Below are positions 19,759 through 30,467 of a stretch of 64,000 nucleotides of DNA, one piece after another (position 1 is the first letter of the stretch; each line of letters opens with the position of its first letter). The stretch comes from Salvelinus alpinus (Eukaryota; Chordata; Actinopteri; Salmoniformes; Salmonidae), in assembly GCF_045679555.1 (NCBI RefSeq), contig NC_092092.1:19762469-19826468 (forward strand), given 5' to 3'. The notes under the pieces are model-generated. The model did no database searches, was not told the origin of the DNA, and worked only from the letters and a program-made list of their open reading frames with translations. The position numbers and the translations under genes were made by a program.

Positions 19759-22539
19759 TTAAGGTGCGAACTCCGGGCGCACCAGCACATAGTCTAGGGG
19801 AGGGTCTGGGTGGGCGTCCGTCCACGGCGGCGGCTCCGGCACTGGTCGTGGTCCCCACCCCACCATAGTCACTACCCGCTTTCTTAACCCCACTGGAATA
19901 AGGGGCAGCACCGGACTAAGAGGCAGCACCGGACTAAGAGGCAGCACCGGACTAAGGGGCAGCACCGGACTAAGGGGCAGCACCGGCCTGAGGTACGGCA
20001 GCTCCGGACTGAAGGGCAGCACCGGACTAAGGGGCAGCACCGGGATAAGGGGCAGCACCAGGATAAGGGGCAGCACCAGGATAAGGGGCAGCACCAGGAT
20101 AAGGGGCAGCACCAGGATAAGGGGCAGCACCAGGATAAGGGGCAGCACCAGGATAAGGGGCAGCACCAGGATAAGGGGCAGCTCCGGACTGAGGTACGGC
20201 AGCTCCGGACTGAAGGGCAGCACCGGACTGAATGGCGGATCCTGGCTGGCTGGCTCTGGCGGATCCTGGCTGGCTGGCGGATCCTGGATGGCCGGCTCTG
20301 GCGGATCCTGGCTGGACGGCTCTGGCGGATCCTGGCTGGACGGCTCATGGCTGGCTGACGGCTCTGGACGCTCATGGCTGGCTGACGGCTCTGGACGCTC
20401 ATGGCTGGCTGACGGCTCTGGACGCTCATGGCTGGCTGACGGCTCTGGACGTTCATGGCTGGCTGACGGCTCTGGACGCTCATGGCTGGCTGACGGCTCT
20501 GGCAGATCCTGTCTGGTTGGCGGCTCTGGCAGATCCTGCCTGACGAATGGCTCTAGCGGCTCCTGACTGACTATCGGCTCTGACGGCTCGGGACAGACGG
20601 GCGGCTCTAATGGCTCGGGACAGACGGATGGCTCAGACGGCGCTGGGCAGACGGATGGCTCAGATGGCGCTGGGGAGACGGATGGCTCAGATGGCGCTGG
20701 GGAGACGGATGGCTCAGATGGCGCTGGGGAGACGGATGGCTCAGATGGCGCTGGGGAGACGGATGGCTCTGGCCGGTCCGGTCTGGCGGAAGGCTCTGGC
20801 CGATCCGGTCTGGCGGAAGGCTCTGGCCGATCCGGTCTGGCGGAAGGCTCTGGCCGATCCGGTCTGGCGGAAGGCTCTGGCTGATCCGGTCTGGCGGAAG
20901 GCTCTGGCTGATCCGGTCTGGCGGAAGGCTCTAGCGGCTCCTGTCTGGCGGAAGGTTCTAGCGGCTCCTGTCTGGCGGAAGGCTCTAGCGGCTCCTGTCT
21001 GGCGGAAGGCTCTAGCGGCTCCTGTCTGGCGGACGGCTCTCTAGGCTCATGGCAGACGGGCGGCTTTGCAGGCTCATGGCAGACGGGCGGCTTTGAAGGC
21101 TCAATACGGACGGGCAGTTCATGCGGCGCTTGGCAGACGAACAGTTCAGACGCCGTTGGGCAGACGGGCAGTTCAGGCGCCGCTTGGCAGACGGGCAGTT
21201 CAGGCGCCGCTTGGCAGACGGGCAGTTCAGGCGCTGCTTGGCAGACGGGCAGTTCAGGCGCCGCTTGGCAGACGGCAGACTCTGACCGGCTGAGACGCAC
21301 TGTAGGCCTGGTGCGTGGTGTCGGAACTGGAGGTACCGGGCTAAGGACACGCACCTTCAGGCTAGTGCGGGGAACAACAACAGGGCACACTGGACTCTCA
21401 AGGCGTACTATAGGCCTGATGTGTGGTACCGGCACTGGTGGTACCGGGCTGAGGACACGCACAACAGGGCGAGTACGGGGAGAAGGAACAGTGCGTACAG
21501 GGCTCTGGAGACGCACATGAGGCTTGGTGCGTGGTACCGGAACTGGTGGTACCGGACTGGAGACACGCACCTCAAGGCTAGTGCGGGGAGCGGGAACAGG
21601 ACACACTGAGTTCTCAAAGCGCACTGTAGGACTGGTGCGTGGTACCGGAACTGGTGGTACCGGGCTGAGGGCACGCACCTCAGGACGAGTGCGGGGAGAA
21701 AGATCAGTGCGTACAGGGCTCTGGAGACGCACAGGAGGCTTGGTGCGTGGTGCCGGGACTGGAGGCACTGGGCTGGAGACACGCACCACAGGGAGAGTGC
21801 GTGGAGGAGGAACAGGGCTCTGGAGACGCACTGGAAACCTGGTGCGTGGTGTCAGCACTGGTGGTACTGGGCTGGGAACACACACCACAGGGCTAGTGCG
21901 AGGAGCAGTAACAGGACGCACAGGACTCTGGAGACACACAGGAAGCTTGGTGCGTGGTACCGGACTGGAGACACGCACCATAGGGCTAGTACGTGGAAGA
22001 GGAACAGGGCACACTGGACTCTCGAGGCGCACTATAGGCCTGGTGCGTGGTACCGGTACTGGTGGTACCAGGCTGAGGGCACGCACCTCAGGAAGAGTGC
22101 GGGAAGAAGGAACAGTGCGTACAGGGCTCAGGAGACGCACAGGAGGCTTCCCAACCTTACCTGGTTGTATGCTCCCCCATATCAACATCTCTCTCTCTTC
22201 GCTCTCCTCCAATAACACCAACAACTCCTCAAATGTCTCATAATCTCCCATCCTTTCACTTTCCTCCAATCTGTCCAATAACTCCTCCACATTCTCCGAC
22301 TCATACCTTCGTTTAGCCAACTGCTCCTGATGGTAAGCACGGGGAACTGGCTCAATTCTCCCACTTGACCCAGCCACACTCCCCGTGTGCCCTCCCCCAA
22401 GAAATTTTTGGGGTAGCCTCTCGGGCTTCCAGCCACTCTGCCTTGATTTACGCTGCTTGGTCCCATGTTGGTGGGGAATTCTGTCACGATCGTGTGGAGG
22501 AGAGACGGACCAAAACGCAGCATGTGGAAAATAAGCCAT
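19759..22539 (-). CDS. 926-residue proline-rich tandem-repeat protein of the LTR element
   Basis: A single uninterrupted frame fills the internal region. The start ATG (22537-22539) lies inside the 5' LTR, so the first ~19 residues are LTR-encoded. Residues up to about 132 are unique and include an acidic helical stretch (ENVEELLDRLEESERMGDYE, then TFEELLVLLEE). After that come about 25-residue repeats of the VRPVPxPRTxPxVRxxSPV type (coded at 21290-22150). Next come 9-residue modules: CQAAPELPV, SARQEPLEP, SARPDRPEP, SVSPAPSEP, SASHERPEP. Then 6-residue LILVLP/LSPVLP units, and a unique tail ending DYVLVRPEFAP near the purine tract. No signal peptide or enzymatic motif is seen. Function is unknown; it may be a Gag-like or purely structural product, or a passenger frame. 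Confidence 0.6.
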   Translation of the reverse strand: MAYFPHAAFWSVSPPHDRDRIPHQHGTKQRKSRQSGWKPERLPQKFLGGGHTGSVAGSSGRIEPVPRAYHQEQLAKRRYESENVEELLDRLEESERMGDYETFEELLVLLEESEEREMLIWGSIQPGKVGKPPVRLLSPVRTVPSSRTLPEVRALSLVPPVPVPRTRPIVRLESPVCPVPLPRTSPMVRVSSPVPRTKLPVCLQSPVRPVTAPRTSPVVCVPSPVPPVLTPRTRFPVRLQSPVPPPRTLPVVRVSSPVPPVPAPRTKPPVRLQSPVRTDLSPRTRPEVRALSPVPPVPVPRTSPTVRFENSVCPVPAPRTSLEVRVSSPVPPVPVPRTKPHVRLQSPVRTVPSPRTRPVVRVLSPVPPVPVPHIRPIVRLESPVCPVVVPRTSLKVRVLSPVPPVPTPRTRPTVRLSRSESAVCQAAPELPVCQAAPELPVCQAAPELPVCQAAPELPVCPTASELFVCQAPHELPVRIEPSKPPVCHEPAKPPVCHEPREPSARQEPLEPSARQEPLEPSARQEPLEPSARQEPLEPSARPDQPEPSARPDQPEPSARPDRPEPSARPDRPEPSARPDRPEPSARPDRPEPSVSPAPSEPSVSPAPSEPSVSPAPSEPSVSPAPSEPSVCPAPSEPSVCPEPLEPPVCPEPSEPIVSQEPLEPFVRQDLPEPPTRQDLPEPSASHERPEPSASHERPEPSASHERPEPSASHERPEPSASHERPEPSASHEPSSQDPPEPSSQDPPEPAIQDPPASQDPPEPASQDPPFSPVLPFSPELPYLSPELPLILVLPLILVLPLILVLPLILVLPLILVLPLILVLPLILVLPLIPVLPLSPVLPFSPELPYLRPVLPLSPVLPLSPVLPLSPVLPLSPVLPLIPVGLRKRVVTMVGWGPRPVPEPPPWTDAHPDPPLDYVLVRPEFAP
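19905..22150 (-). repeat. Mosaic of in-frame coding minisatellites (18-bp and 27-bp units, plus longer degenerate units)
   Basis: 18-bp units occupy about 19905-20225. Distinct 27-bp families occupy about 20340-20500, 20636-20770, 20770-20930, 20930-21030 and 21120-21285. Degenerate units of roughly 66-75 bp occupy 21290-22150. The unit lengths checked for the short arrays are multiples of three. Confidence 0.85.
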
Positions 22540-22970
22540 CTTCTTTTATTATAACGACGAAGATGAACATGAAACGAAACACTTATACAAACTTTACAAA
22601 AAAACAACAAACGACCGTGAAGCTACAAACGCAAGTGCACACACAAACTACTTACGTTCAACATAGACAATTCCCCACAAACAGCTAAAGCCTATGGTTG
22701 CCTTAAATATGGCTCCCAATCAGAGACAACAATAACCAGCTGTCTCTAATTGAGACCCAATTCAGGCAACCATAGACTTTCCTAGATACCTACACTCAAC
22801 ATAGACACAGCTAGACTACTATACTAAACATAAACCTAACTACTCTAATAAACCCCCTAAACCTTACAACCACCCTAGACACTACAAAAAACACATACAT
22901 TCCCCATGTCACACCCTGACCTAACTAAAATAATTAAGAAAACAAAGAATACTAAGGCCAGGGCGTGACA
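22482..22970 (-). repeat. 5' LTR (minus orientation) with promoter and polyadenylation motifs
   Basis: 489 bp. On the minus strand an ATATTTAAGG TATA-like motif (22701-22710) could start transcription about 30 bp downstream. An AATAAAA signal lies at 22544-22550, five bases before the ORF start codon. No obvious tRNA-complementary TGG follows the LTR directly (next bases GAATTCCCCACC). Confidence 0.8.
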
Positions 22971-22975
22971 CCATC

Positions 22976-24561
22976 TGGGTCACTCAGTCAGGCAGAGCAG
23001 CACTGTGGAACCCAAGAGCAGACTCAGACCAGGAAACAGGGATGAATGAACCAAGATATTTATTGTGCACAGGGAGAGATGAAGTGCAGATGCAGGGAAG
23101 CTCGGATGAGTTGTAGGAAACCAGAAGTGGAGGCTGAGGTTGGAGTGAGCTGGGTTGGGACAGAGGAAATAGGTCCGGATGGGAATCCAAGGGAGTGGTG
23201 GTGTGGTGAGTCCAGAACAAGGTGATGAGATGTGGAACAGGAGACAGGAGCCAGAGTCAGGGCGGAAAAACTGCAGTGAGAGGATAAACAGCGTCAGGCA
23301 GGGAAACCGGTACAGCAGGGTAACAGGATCTTGAATAATTATGATGGCTAGAAGCATAAACTGACTGAGCAGAGATTACAATCTGGCAGAATGGATGTGG
23401 CAGGACTGAGTATTTGTAGAGGTCTTGATAATGGAACAAGTTGCAGCTGGTAGGGATCTGCTCTGACTCCAGCACACCTGTCTCCAACCACACAATCACA
23501 CAAACAGAAAGGGAGGGGGAGAGAGAGAGAAAGAGTGTACTGGGGAATGGCTGCAGGTCAAGCAGACACCGGATGACCACTAGGGGGTGTGGCAGGAGCA
23601 GATGTGATACACTAATGATACAGCAATTAATTTGCTTTGTTGTTTGAATTATAGATCGCTCCTTTTAATTAACAGAGATTGCCTGTAGTCTAAGGTAGCC
23701 ATAGCGTCTTGTTGTAAAATGGCTTACAAGATTACAACAACACAGCCAAAGCAGGGGCCATCTCTGCTACATTTATAACATAGTTGTGAAAGTAAAGACC
23801 CCAACTGACATTCCTGCCGATCTAAGCCTTCCCCTCTGCAGGACTAAACCAGTACAAAGGGTTGCATAAATGTGACGAGCACTGATAAGCTTCCACATTT
23901 TTTTAATGTACTTATGTCAAGCTTGAGCACAGTGAGAGTTTGTCTGTGTTAGGAAATAAAATGTATCTTCATCTCTTGGCCCTTTTAAAGAGAGAGAGAG
24001 AGTTGTGTCTCACTAGGTAGCAAGATAAGGTGTATTGTCTGAGCCAGATTGATAATAGCCTACTTGTGATGCCATATGTCTACACTACTGGAGCACCTCT
24101 TGCAACTGTTGCAACTGGAGCCTCTGGCTGGAAATGGAACATTATCTATCATACATCACAATCATCAGGACGCTTGTATTCTATATTATTACACACTACA
24201 GGCATGTGTTGACTTACATACTACACAATGCAGGCATATGTTCAGGAAAACAGCCACAGTTTTGCTCTGTGGTCAGATGCAACTAGATACTGTAGCCATA
24301 TCAATGCTTTAGGAATAGATCTACGGGGAATGCAAAGAGTAATGCTGGAATTATGTATGCCACTTTGTAAATGTTCTTATCTAAAGACACAGTACAGTGA
24401 GTGCATTTCTTTTTAGCATGTACATGATCCTTTGGGAATTGAACCCATGTCTTTGGCATCGCTCTGACCCACACAGGATTTATAAAGAGATTCATTGCCG
24501 ATACCAAAAGTCTACTAGTCTTCCATGTGGTTGTGGGAGCATGAAGGGCATGCATGGAGCT
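22976..24561. other. Unassigned sequence with short GA runs
   Basis: GA-rich patches occur at 23510-23535 and 23988-24002. Frames of 60-125 codons exist on both strands but overlap, share no domain and are not supported as genes. Confidence 0.4.
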
Positions 24562-25376
24562 GTTAGCATAAATAATCCATACGTAATCTGGTTAGCATAC
24601 ATAAACCACCCACACAGTAACGTAGTTAGCATACATAAACCACCCACACAGTAACGTAGTTAGCATACATAAACCACCCACACAGTAACGTAGTTAGCAT
24701 ACATAAACCACCCACACAGTAACGTAGTTAGCATACATAAGCCACCCACACAGTAGCGTAGTTAGCATACATAAACCACCAACACTGTAATCTAGTTAGC
24801 ATAGATAAACCATCAACTCAGTAATCTAGTTCGCATAGATAAAACAGTAATCTAGTTGGCATAGATAAACCACCAAAACTGTAATATAATTAGCATACAT
24901 AAACCACCAACACCGTAATCTAATTAGCATACATAAACCACCAACACACAGTAATCTAGTTAGCATACATAAACCACCAACACACAGTAATCTAGTTAGC
25001 ATACATAAACCACCAACATTGTAATGTAGTTAGCATACATAAACCACCAACACACAGTAATCTAGTTAGCATACATAAACCACCAACACACAGTAATCTA
25101 GTTAGCATACATAAACCACCAACATTGTAATCTAGTTAGCATACATAAACCACCAACACACAGTAATCTAGTTAGCATACATAAACCACCAACATTGTAA
25201 TCTAGTTAGCATACATAAACCACCAACACACAGTAATCTAGTTAGCATACATAAACCACCAACACACAGTAATCTAGTTAGCATACATAAACCACCAACA
25301 CACAGTAATCTAGTTAGCATACATAAACCACCAACAAACAGTAATCTAGTTAGCATACATAAACCACCAACACAGT
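24562..25376 (+). repeat. Minisatellite, 34-36 bp unit, about 23 copies
   Basis: The unit begins gttagcatacataaaccacc and continues as cacacagtaacgta (left copies), aacacacagtaatcta or aacattgtaatcta (right copies). Copies in the middle (24790-24900) are more degenerate. Frames here repeat with the unit and are not genes. Confidence 0.95.
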
Positions 25377-25380
25377 ACCA

Positions 25381-25533
<153 letters not shown>

Positions 25534-25590
25534 AGAGTGTGTGTGTGCATGCGTGTACGCCTTCTTGCTTTCATGCATGCATGTGTGTGT

Positions 25591-26670
25591 GATTGATGTA
25601 AAGAAAACAATTCAATGTTTCCTCAGGTAAATTATGGGTTTCCCCCAGGCTCTGCTCTGTATCCCGTACTGTCATGATGAAGCTGCCATGAACACATACC
25701 ACACTGGTAAAACAATCCTCTGAGGAGGCGCTTGGTTTTAATTCAGATGTCCAAAAAATATGACAGAATTGTATTGTGAGGATTGCGGAGTGGCCAATGT
25801 TCATTCTGGGAATGCAGTATGAGAGAAAGCTTTGAGAAGTCTGTTAGCAAATGTAAACTAAAGCAGAAAAAGTTAATTTTAATGATAAAAAATGTATTTC
25901 ATTTGATCAATACACATTGATTCATTTGGTTGCCAAATAGCATAAGGTTGACAATTAGCATGCAATCACAGAGTGACTGTAGAATGCTGGCTAAAGTGAG
26001 CCGTCAACAAATGAAAATTCTGTTAGCAAATGGTCAGATGAAGCAGGCAATTCTAATTATAATGATAAATAATGTATTTCAGTTCATCAATACACATTCA
26101 GGTCGACAATTAGCATGTGTGTAGTCACAGAAGCAGTGCATATTCGTTAGTACGCAAGCTTGCGAAAATGAGTCGTTCAACCACATTACTACACAATCTG
26201 TAGTAAGCCGTAGTAATAGCTTTGACACAAAAAATGAATTTGCATGAAAATACATCTTCAGCCTATCTGAAATTTGTTGGGCTGGGATTCAGTCCAATCG
26301 TGAGTTGTACACAATGCAGCTTTTAAACGCTATGCTCCCGCATTCGCTGAGATTGCATTCACAGTAAACGCTGTATACGTCAACTCAATTGGAAATTACC
26401 TTTAAAAACTGCAGTGTCGGCTGTCTGGGCGTGTTGTGCTATGGATAGAATACTGGCCTTAATTTGGCTTAAAATAAGATATAATACACAAAAGTCCAGT
26501 CAAGTGCTGCACAACGTTTTTATAAGTAGCCTCGATGACCAGATATATATTTAAGCAGATCATGGCCCTACTGGACAGACTCCAACTGAACAACAGGACG
26601 TAATTGTTGACATGTGGTGTCCATTTTCTGGCCTGGAAAGACCAAAAAATGTAAAATTAAAAATGAAATA
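25591..26670. other. Unassigned sequence with a diverged internal duplication
   Basis: Blocks near 25840-25975 and 26010-26120 resemble each other (ctgttagcaaatg, aatgataaaNaatgtatttca, tcaatacacattNa, gacaattagcatg). This suggests an old tandem duplication of about 170 bp. No gene is supported. Confidence 0.5.
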
Positions 26671-26677
26671 AAGGAAG

Positions 26678-26770
26678 AGAGGGACAGAGGGAGAGAGAGA
26701 GAGATAGAATGAAAGAAACACATAGAAAGAGAGAGAGATTGAGACAGAGAAAGAATGAGAGAACAATAGA
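26678..26770 (+). repeat. GA-rich simple sequence
   Basis: Imperfect gagagaga/gaaaga run. Confidence 0.8.
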
Positions 26771-26969
26771 CAGACAGAACGAGAGTCTTCTTCACGGAGT
26801 CATCCTTTAATGTTGTTATTAAAGTGTAAATATCGACCGGAACGTTAGCCTCCTTCACAGTCCAGTGAGTTTGGCCCTGCTGCTCCCCTCCACTCTGTCC
26901 CAGGCTCCCAGCCCACCCTGCCACCATCATCAAATCAATCAGCCTGGCTAATTAAGTGCATCCAAATGA

Positions 26970-27075
26970 GGCGTCTTCTCCTCTCTTCTCCTCTCCTCTC
27001 CTGTCCTCTCTTCTCCTCTCCTCTCCTCCTTTTCTCTCCTCTCCTCTCCTCCTTTTCTCTCCTCTCCTCTGCCTC
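26970..27075 (-). repeat. (CTCTC)n-like pyrimidine tract
   Basis: Repeats of ctcctctcctctcc with cctttt interruptions over about 105 bp. Purine-rich on the minus strand. Confidence 0.85.
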
Positions 27076-27845
27076 CCAAAAGGTCCCAGTTGTCTTTTCA
27101 CATCGGCTCTTGTACACGCGAGGCGTGTTGTGCTCCTTAAGCTTCCTTATCTTCCAGGCTACAGGATCAGTCTTCTGTTCTTGCTTCTCCCCAAACCTTT
27201 CTATTCCACCTCACAAGACAGGCTGTAAGGACCCGGTTATCTGAAGGAGGAAGAAGCCGTAACATCAAATCTCTCACTGAAATAGAAATAGTGTAACAGG
27301 ACTGGTTGTTTTGTTTGCCTGTCTGTGGTGTAAGGAAGGAAGGGATGTTGTTATTCGATGTATGACTATGAAGGCAACGCAATCATACACAAAAAACAGC
27401 TCACACACCAACATCTTTCCATCAAATTGCAAAAGTAGATAGTGAATGATTGAAACTCAGGATTTTAATATCCAGGCAACAGGAGTCAATTCTGTATGTC
27501 CCAGCAATGCTTTAAACTCCACGTCAGGTATGCTGAAGACTCATCTCGTGCAGTAGTTAGATATTGTTGCATCATGATACACTGTTCTCTCTATCCTGAT
27601 AATTTTCCAAGCTCCCTCTCCCTCTCTCTCTCTCTTTCTCTCATTGTGAGCTCATCGAGTCACTACTGTGGCTGTACTGTAGCCTGTACACATGTGTATC
27701 TGTCACAGTAAGCGATCGTACATAAAAAATGGATGCTTCAGAAAGTATCCCTTTGAGGGCTCTGGAGCGAACAGCTGCTTAGCTGTGCACATCTCTTTCT
27801 TTCTCTCTCTCTCTATCATCTCTCTCTCTCTTTATGTGCTGTATG
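27076..27845. other. Unassigned sequence with short CT runs
   Basis: Pyrimidine runs occur at 27610-27645 and 27795-27835. No gene recognised. Confidence 0.4.
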
Positions 27846-27983
27846 GCTGTGATGGGGTTGAGGCATGGAGAGGAAGGGAGCTAGGGCTGTGATGGGGTTG
27901 AGGCAGGGAGAGATAGGAAGCTAGGGCTGTGATGGGGTTGAGGAAGGGAGCTAGGGCTGTGATGGGGTTGAGGCAGGGAGAGG

Positions 27984-30467
27984 AAGGGAGCTAGGGCTGT
28001 GATGGGGTTGAGGAAGGGAGCTAGGGCTGTGATGGGGTTGAGGAAGGGAGCTAGGGCTGTGATGGGGTTGAGGCAGGGAGAGGAAGGGAGCTAGGGCTGT
28101 GATGGGGTTGAGGAAGGGAGAGGAAGGGAGCTAGGGCTGTGATGGGGTTGAGGAAGGGAGCTAGGGATGTGATGGGGTTGAGGAAGGAAGCTAGGGCTGT
28201 GATGGGGTTGAGGCAGGGAGAGGAAGGGAGCTAGGGCTGTGATGGGGTTGAGGCAGGGAGAGGAGGAGAGGTGGAGCTGTGATGGGGTTGAGGCAGGAAG
28301 GGGAGGGGAGGGGAGGTGGAGCTCTGATGTGGTTGAGGCAGGGAGAAGAGGGGAGGTAGAAGAGGGGAGGTGGAGCTGTGAAGGGGTTGAGGCAGGAAGG
28401 GGAGGGGAGGTGGTCTCTGATGGGGTTGAGGCAGGGAGGGGAGGTGGGGCTCTGATGGGGTTGAGGAAGGGAGTTAGGGCTGTGATGGGGTTGAGGAAGG
28501 GAGAGGAAGGGAGCTAGGGCTGTGATGGGGTTGAGGCAGGGAGAGGAAGGGAGCTAGGGCTGTGATGGGGTTGAGGAATGGAGAGGGAGGGAGCTAGGTC
28601 TGTGATGGGGTTGAGGCAGGAAGGGGAGGGGAGGTGGTCTCTGATGGGGTTGAGGCAGGGAGGGGAGGTGGGGCTCTGATGGGGTTGAGGCAGGGAGAGG
28701 AAGGGAGCTAGGGCTGTGATGGGGTTGAGGCAGGGAGAGGAAGGAAGCTAGGGCTGTGATGGGGTTGAGGCAGGGAGAGGAAGGGAGCTGGGGCTGTGAT
28801 GGGGTTGAGGAAGGGAGCTAGGGCTGTGATGGGGTTGAGGTAGGGAGAGGAAGGGAGCTAGGGCTGTGATGGGGTTGAGGCAGGGAGAGGAAGGAAGCTA
28901 GGGCTGTGATGGGGTTGAGGCAGGGAGAGGAAGGAAGCTAGGGCTGTGATGGGGTTGAGGCAGGGAGAGGAAGGAAGCTAGGGCTGTGATGGGGTTGAGG
29001 CATGGAGAGGAAGGAAGCTAGGGCTGTGGTGGGGTTGAGGCAGGGAGAGGAAGGAAGCTAGGGCTGTGATGGGGTTGAGGCAGGGAGAGGAAGGAAGCTA
29101 GGGCTGTGATGGGGTTGAGGCATGGAGAGGAAGGAAGCTAGGGCTGTGATGGGGTTGAGGCAGGGAGAGGAAGGAAGCTAGGGCTGTGATGGGGTTGAGG
29201 CAGGGAGAGGAAGGGAGCTGGGGCTGTGATGGGGTTGAGGCATGGAGAGGAAGGGAGCTGGGGCTGTGATGGGGTTGAGGCAGGGAGAGGAGGGGAGGTG
29301 GAGCTCTGATGGGGTTGAGGCAGGGAGAGGAAGGAAGCTAGGGCTGTGATGGGGTTGAGGCATGGAGAGGAAGGGAGCTGGGGCTGTGATGGGGTTGAGG
29401 AAGGGAGCTAGGGCTGTGATGGGGTTGAGGCAGGGAGAGGAGGGGAGGTGGAGCTCTGATGGGGTTGAGGCAGGGAGAGGAAGGGAGCTAGGGCTGTGAT
29501 GGGGTTGAGGCAGGGAGAGGAATGGAGCTGGGGCTGTGATGGGGTTGAGGCAGGGAGAGGAAGGGAGCTAGGGCTGTGATGGGGTTGAGGCAGGGAGAGG
29601 AAGGGAGCTAGGGCTGTGATGGGGTTGAGGCAGGGAGAGGAAGGGAGCTGGGGCTGTGATGGGGTTGAGGCAGGGAGAGGAGGGGAGGTGGAGCTCTGAT
29701 GGGGTTGAGGCAGGGAGAAGAGGGGAGGTGGAGCTGTGAAGGGGTTGAGGCAGGAAGGGGAGGGGAGGGGAGGTGGTCTCTGATGGGGTTGAGGCAGGGA
29801 AGGGAGGGGAGGTGGGGCTCTGATGGGGTTGAGGCAGGGAGGGGAGGTGGGGCTCTGATGGGGTTGAGGCAGGGAGTGGAGGTGGGGCTCTGATGGGGTT
29901 GAGGCAGGAAGGGGAGGGGAGGTGGTCTCTGATGGGGTTGAGGCAGGGAGGGGACGTGGGGCTATGATGGGGTTGAGGCAGGGAGGGGAGGTGGGGCTCT
30001 GATGGGGTTGAGGCAGGAAGTGGAGTTGGGGCTCTGATGGGGTTGAGGCAGGAAGGAGAGGGGAGGGGAGGAGAGGTGGAGCTCTGATGGGGTTGAGGCA
30101 GGAAGGGGAGAGGAGGGGAGGGGCGGTGGAGCTCTGATCGGGTTGAGGCAGGGAGGGGAGGTGGGGCTCTGATGGGGTTGAGGCAGGGAGTGGAGGTGGG
30201 GCTCTGATGGGGTTGAGGCAGGGAGGGGACGTGGGGCTCTGATGGGGTTGAGGCAGGGAGGGGAGGTGGGGCTCTGATGGGGTTGAGGCAGGAAGTGGAG
30301 TTGGGGCTCTGATGGGGTTGAGGCAGGAAGGAGAGGGGAGGGGAGGAGAGGTGGAGCTCTGATGGGGTTGAGGCTTGAAGGGGAGGTGAGGTGGGCTGTG
30401 ATGTGGTTGAGGCAGGAAGGGGAGGGGAGGGGAGGTGGAGCTCTGATGGGGTTAATGCAGGGAGAGG
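27984..30467 (+). repeat. Higher-order repeat unit 1 (2484 bp)
   Basis: Block boundaries are set from identical internal landmarks; for example the stretch at 28239 recurs at 30723. Diagnostic variants are ctgtggtgggg near 29024 and gacgtggggctatgatgg near 29954. Confidence 0.85.

Larger units (their letters stand above)
19261..22970 (-). mobile_element. Complete non-autonomous LTR retroelement, minus orientation
   Basis: Two direct repeats of 487 and 489 bp (19261-19747 and 22482-22970) begin tgtcacg and end cgtgaca on the plus strand. They differ at only a handful of positions and are flanked by the direct repeat ccatc (19256-19260 and 22971-22975). On the minus strand a purine tract, aaggggggggtta, sits just upstream of the 3' LTR (about 19748-19760). 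No RT, integrase, protease or zinc knuckle is present; the internal region is one long repeat-protein frame. Mobility would need enzymes from another element. High LTR identity implies recent insertion. Confidence 0.9.

Noticed and set aside
21524..22243. 239-codon plus-strand frame rich in Gly, Thr, Arg
   Set aside because: Antisense shadow of the repeat-protein frame; repeats with period divisible by three keep opposite frames open.
19759..22539. Host mucin or extensin-like gene
   Set aside because: The frame is bounded by LTRs with a target duplication and starts inside the LTR, so it belongs to the retroelement.
24562..25376. CRISPR-like array
   Set aside because: Units are continuous degenerate minisatellite without unique spacers, in a vertebrate genome.
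28239..28517. 92-codon frame repeated five times (28239, 30723, 32380, 34864, 37348)
   Set aside because: Recurrence follows the higher-order repeat, not gene duplication; codons are purine minisatellite.
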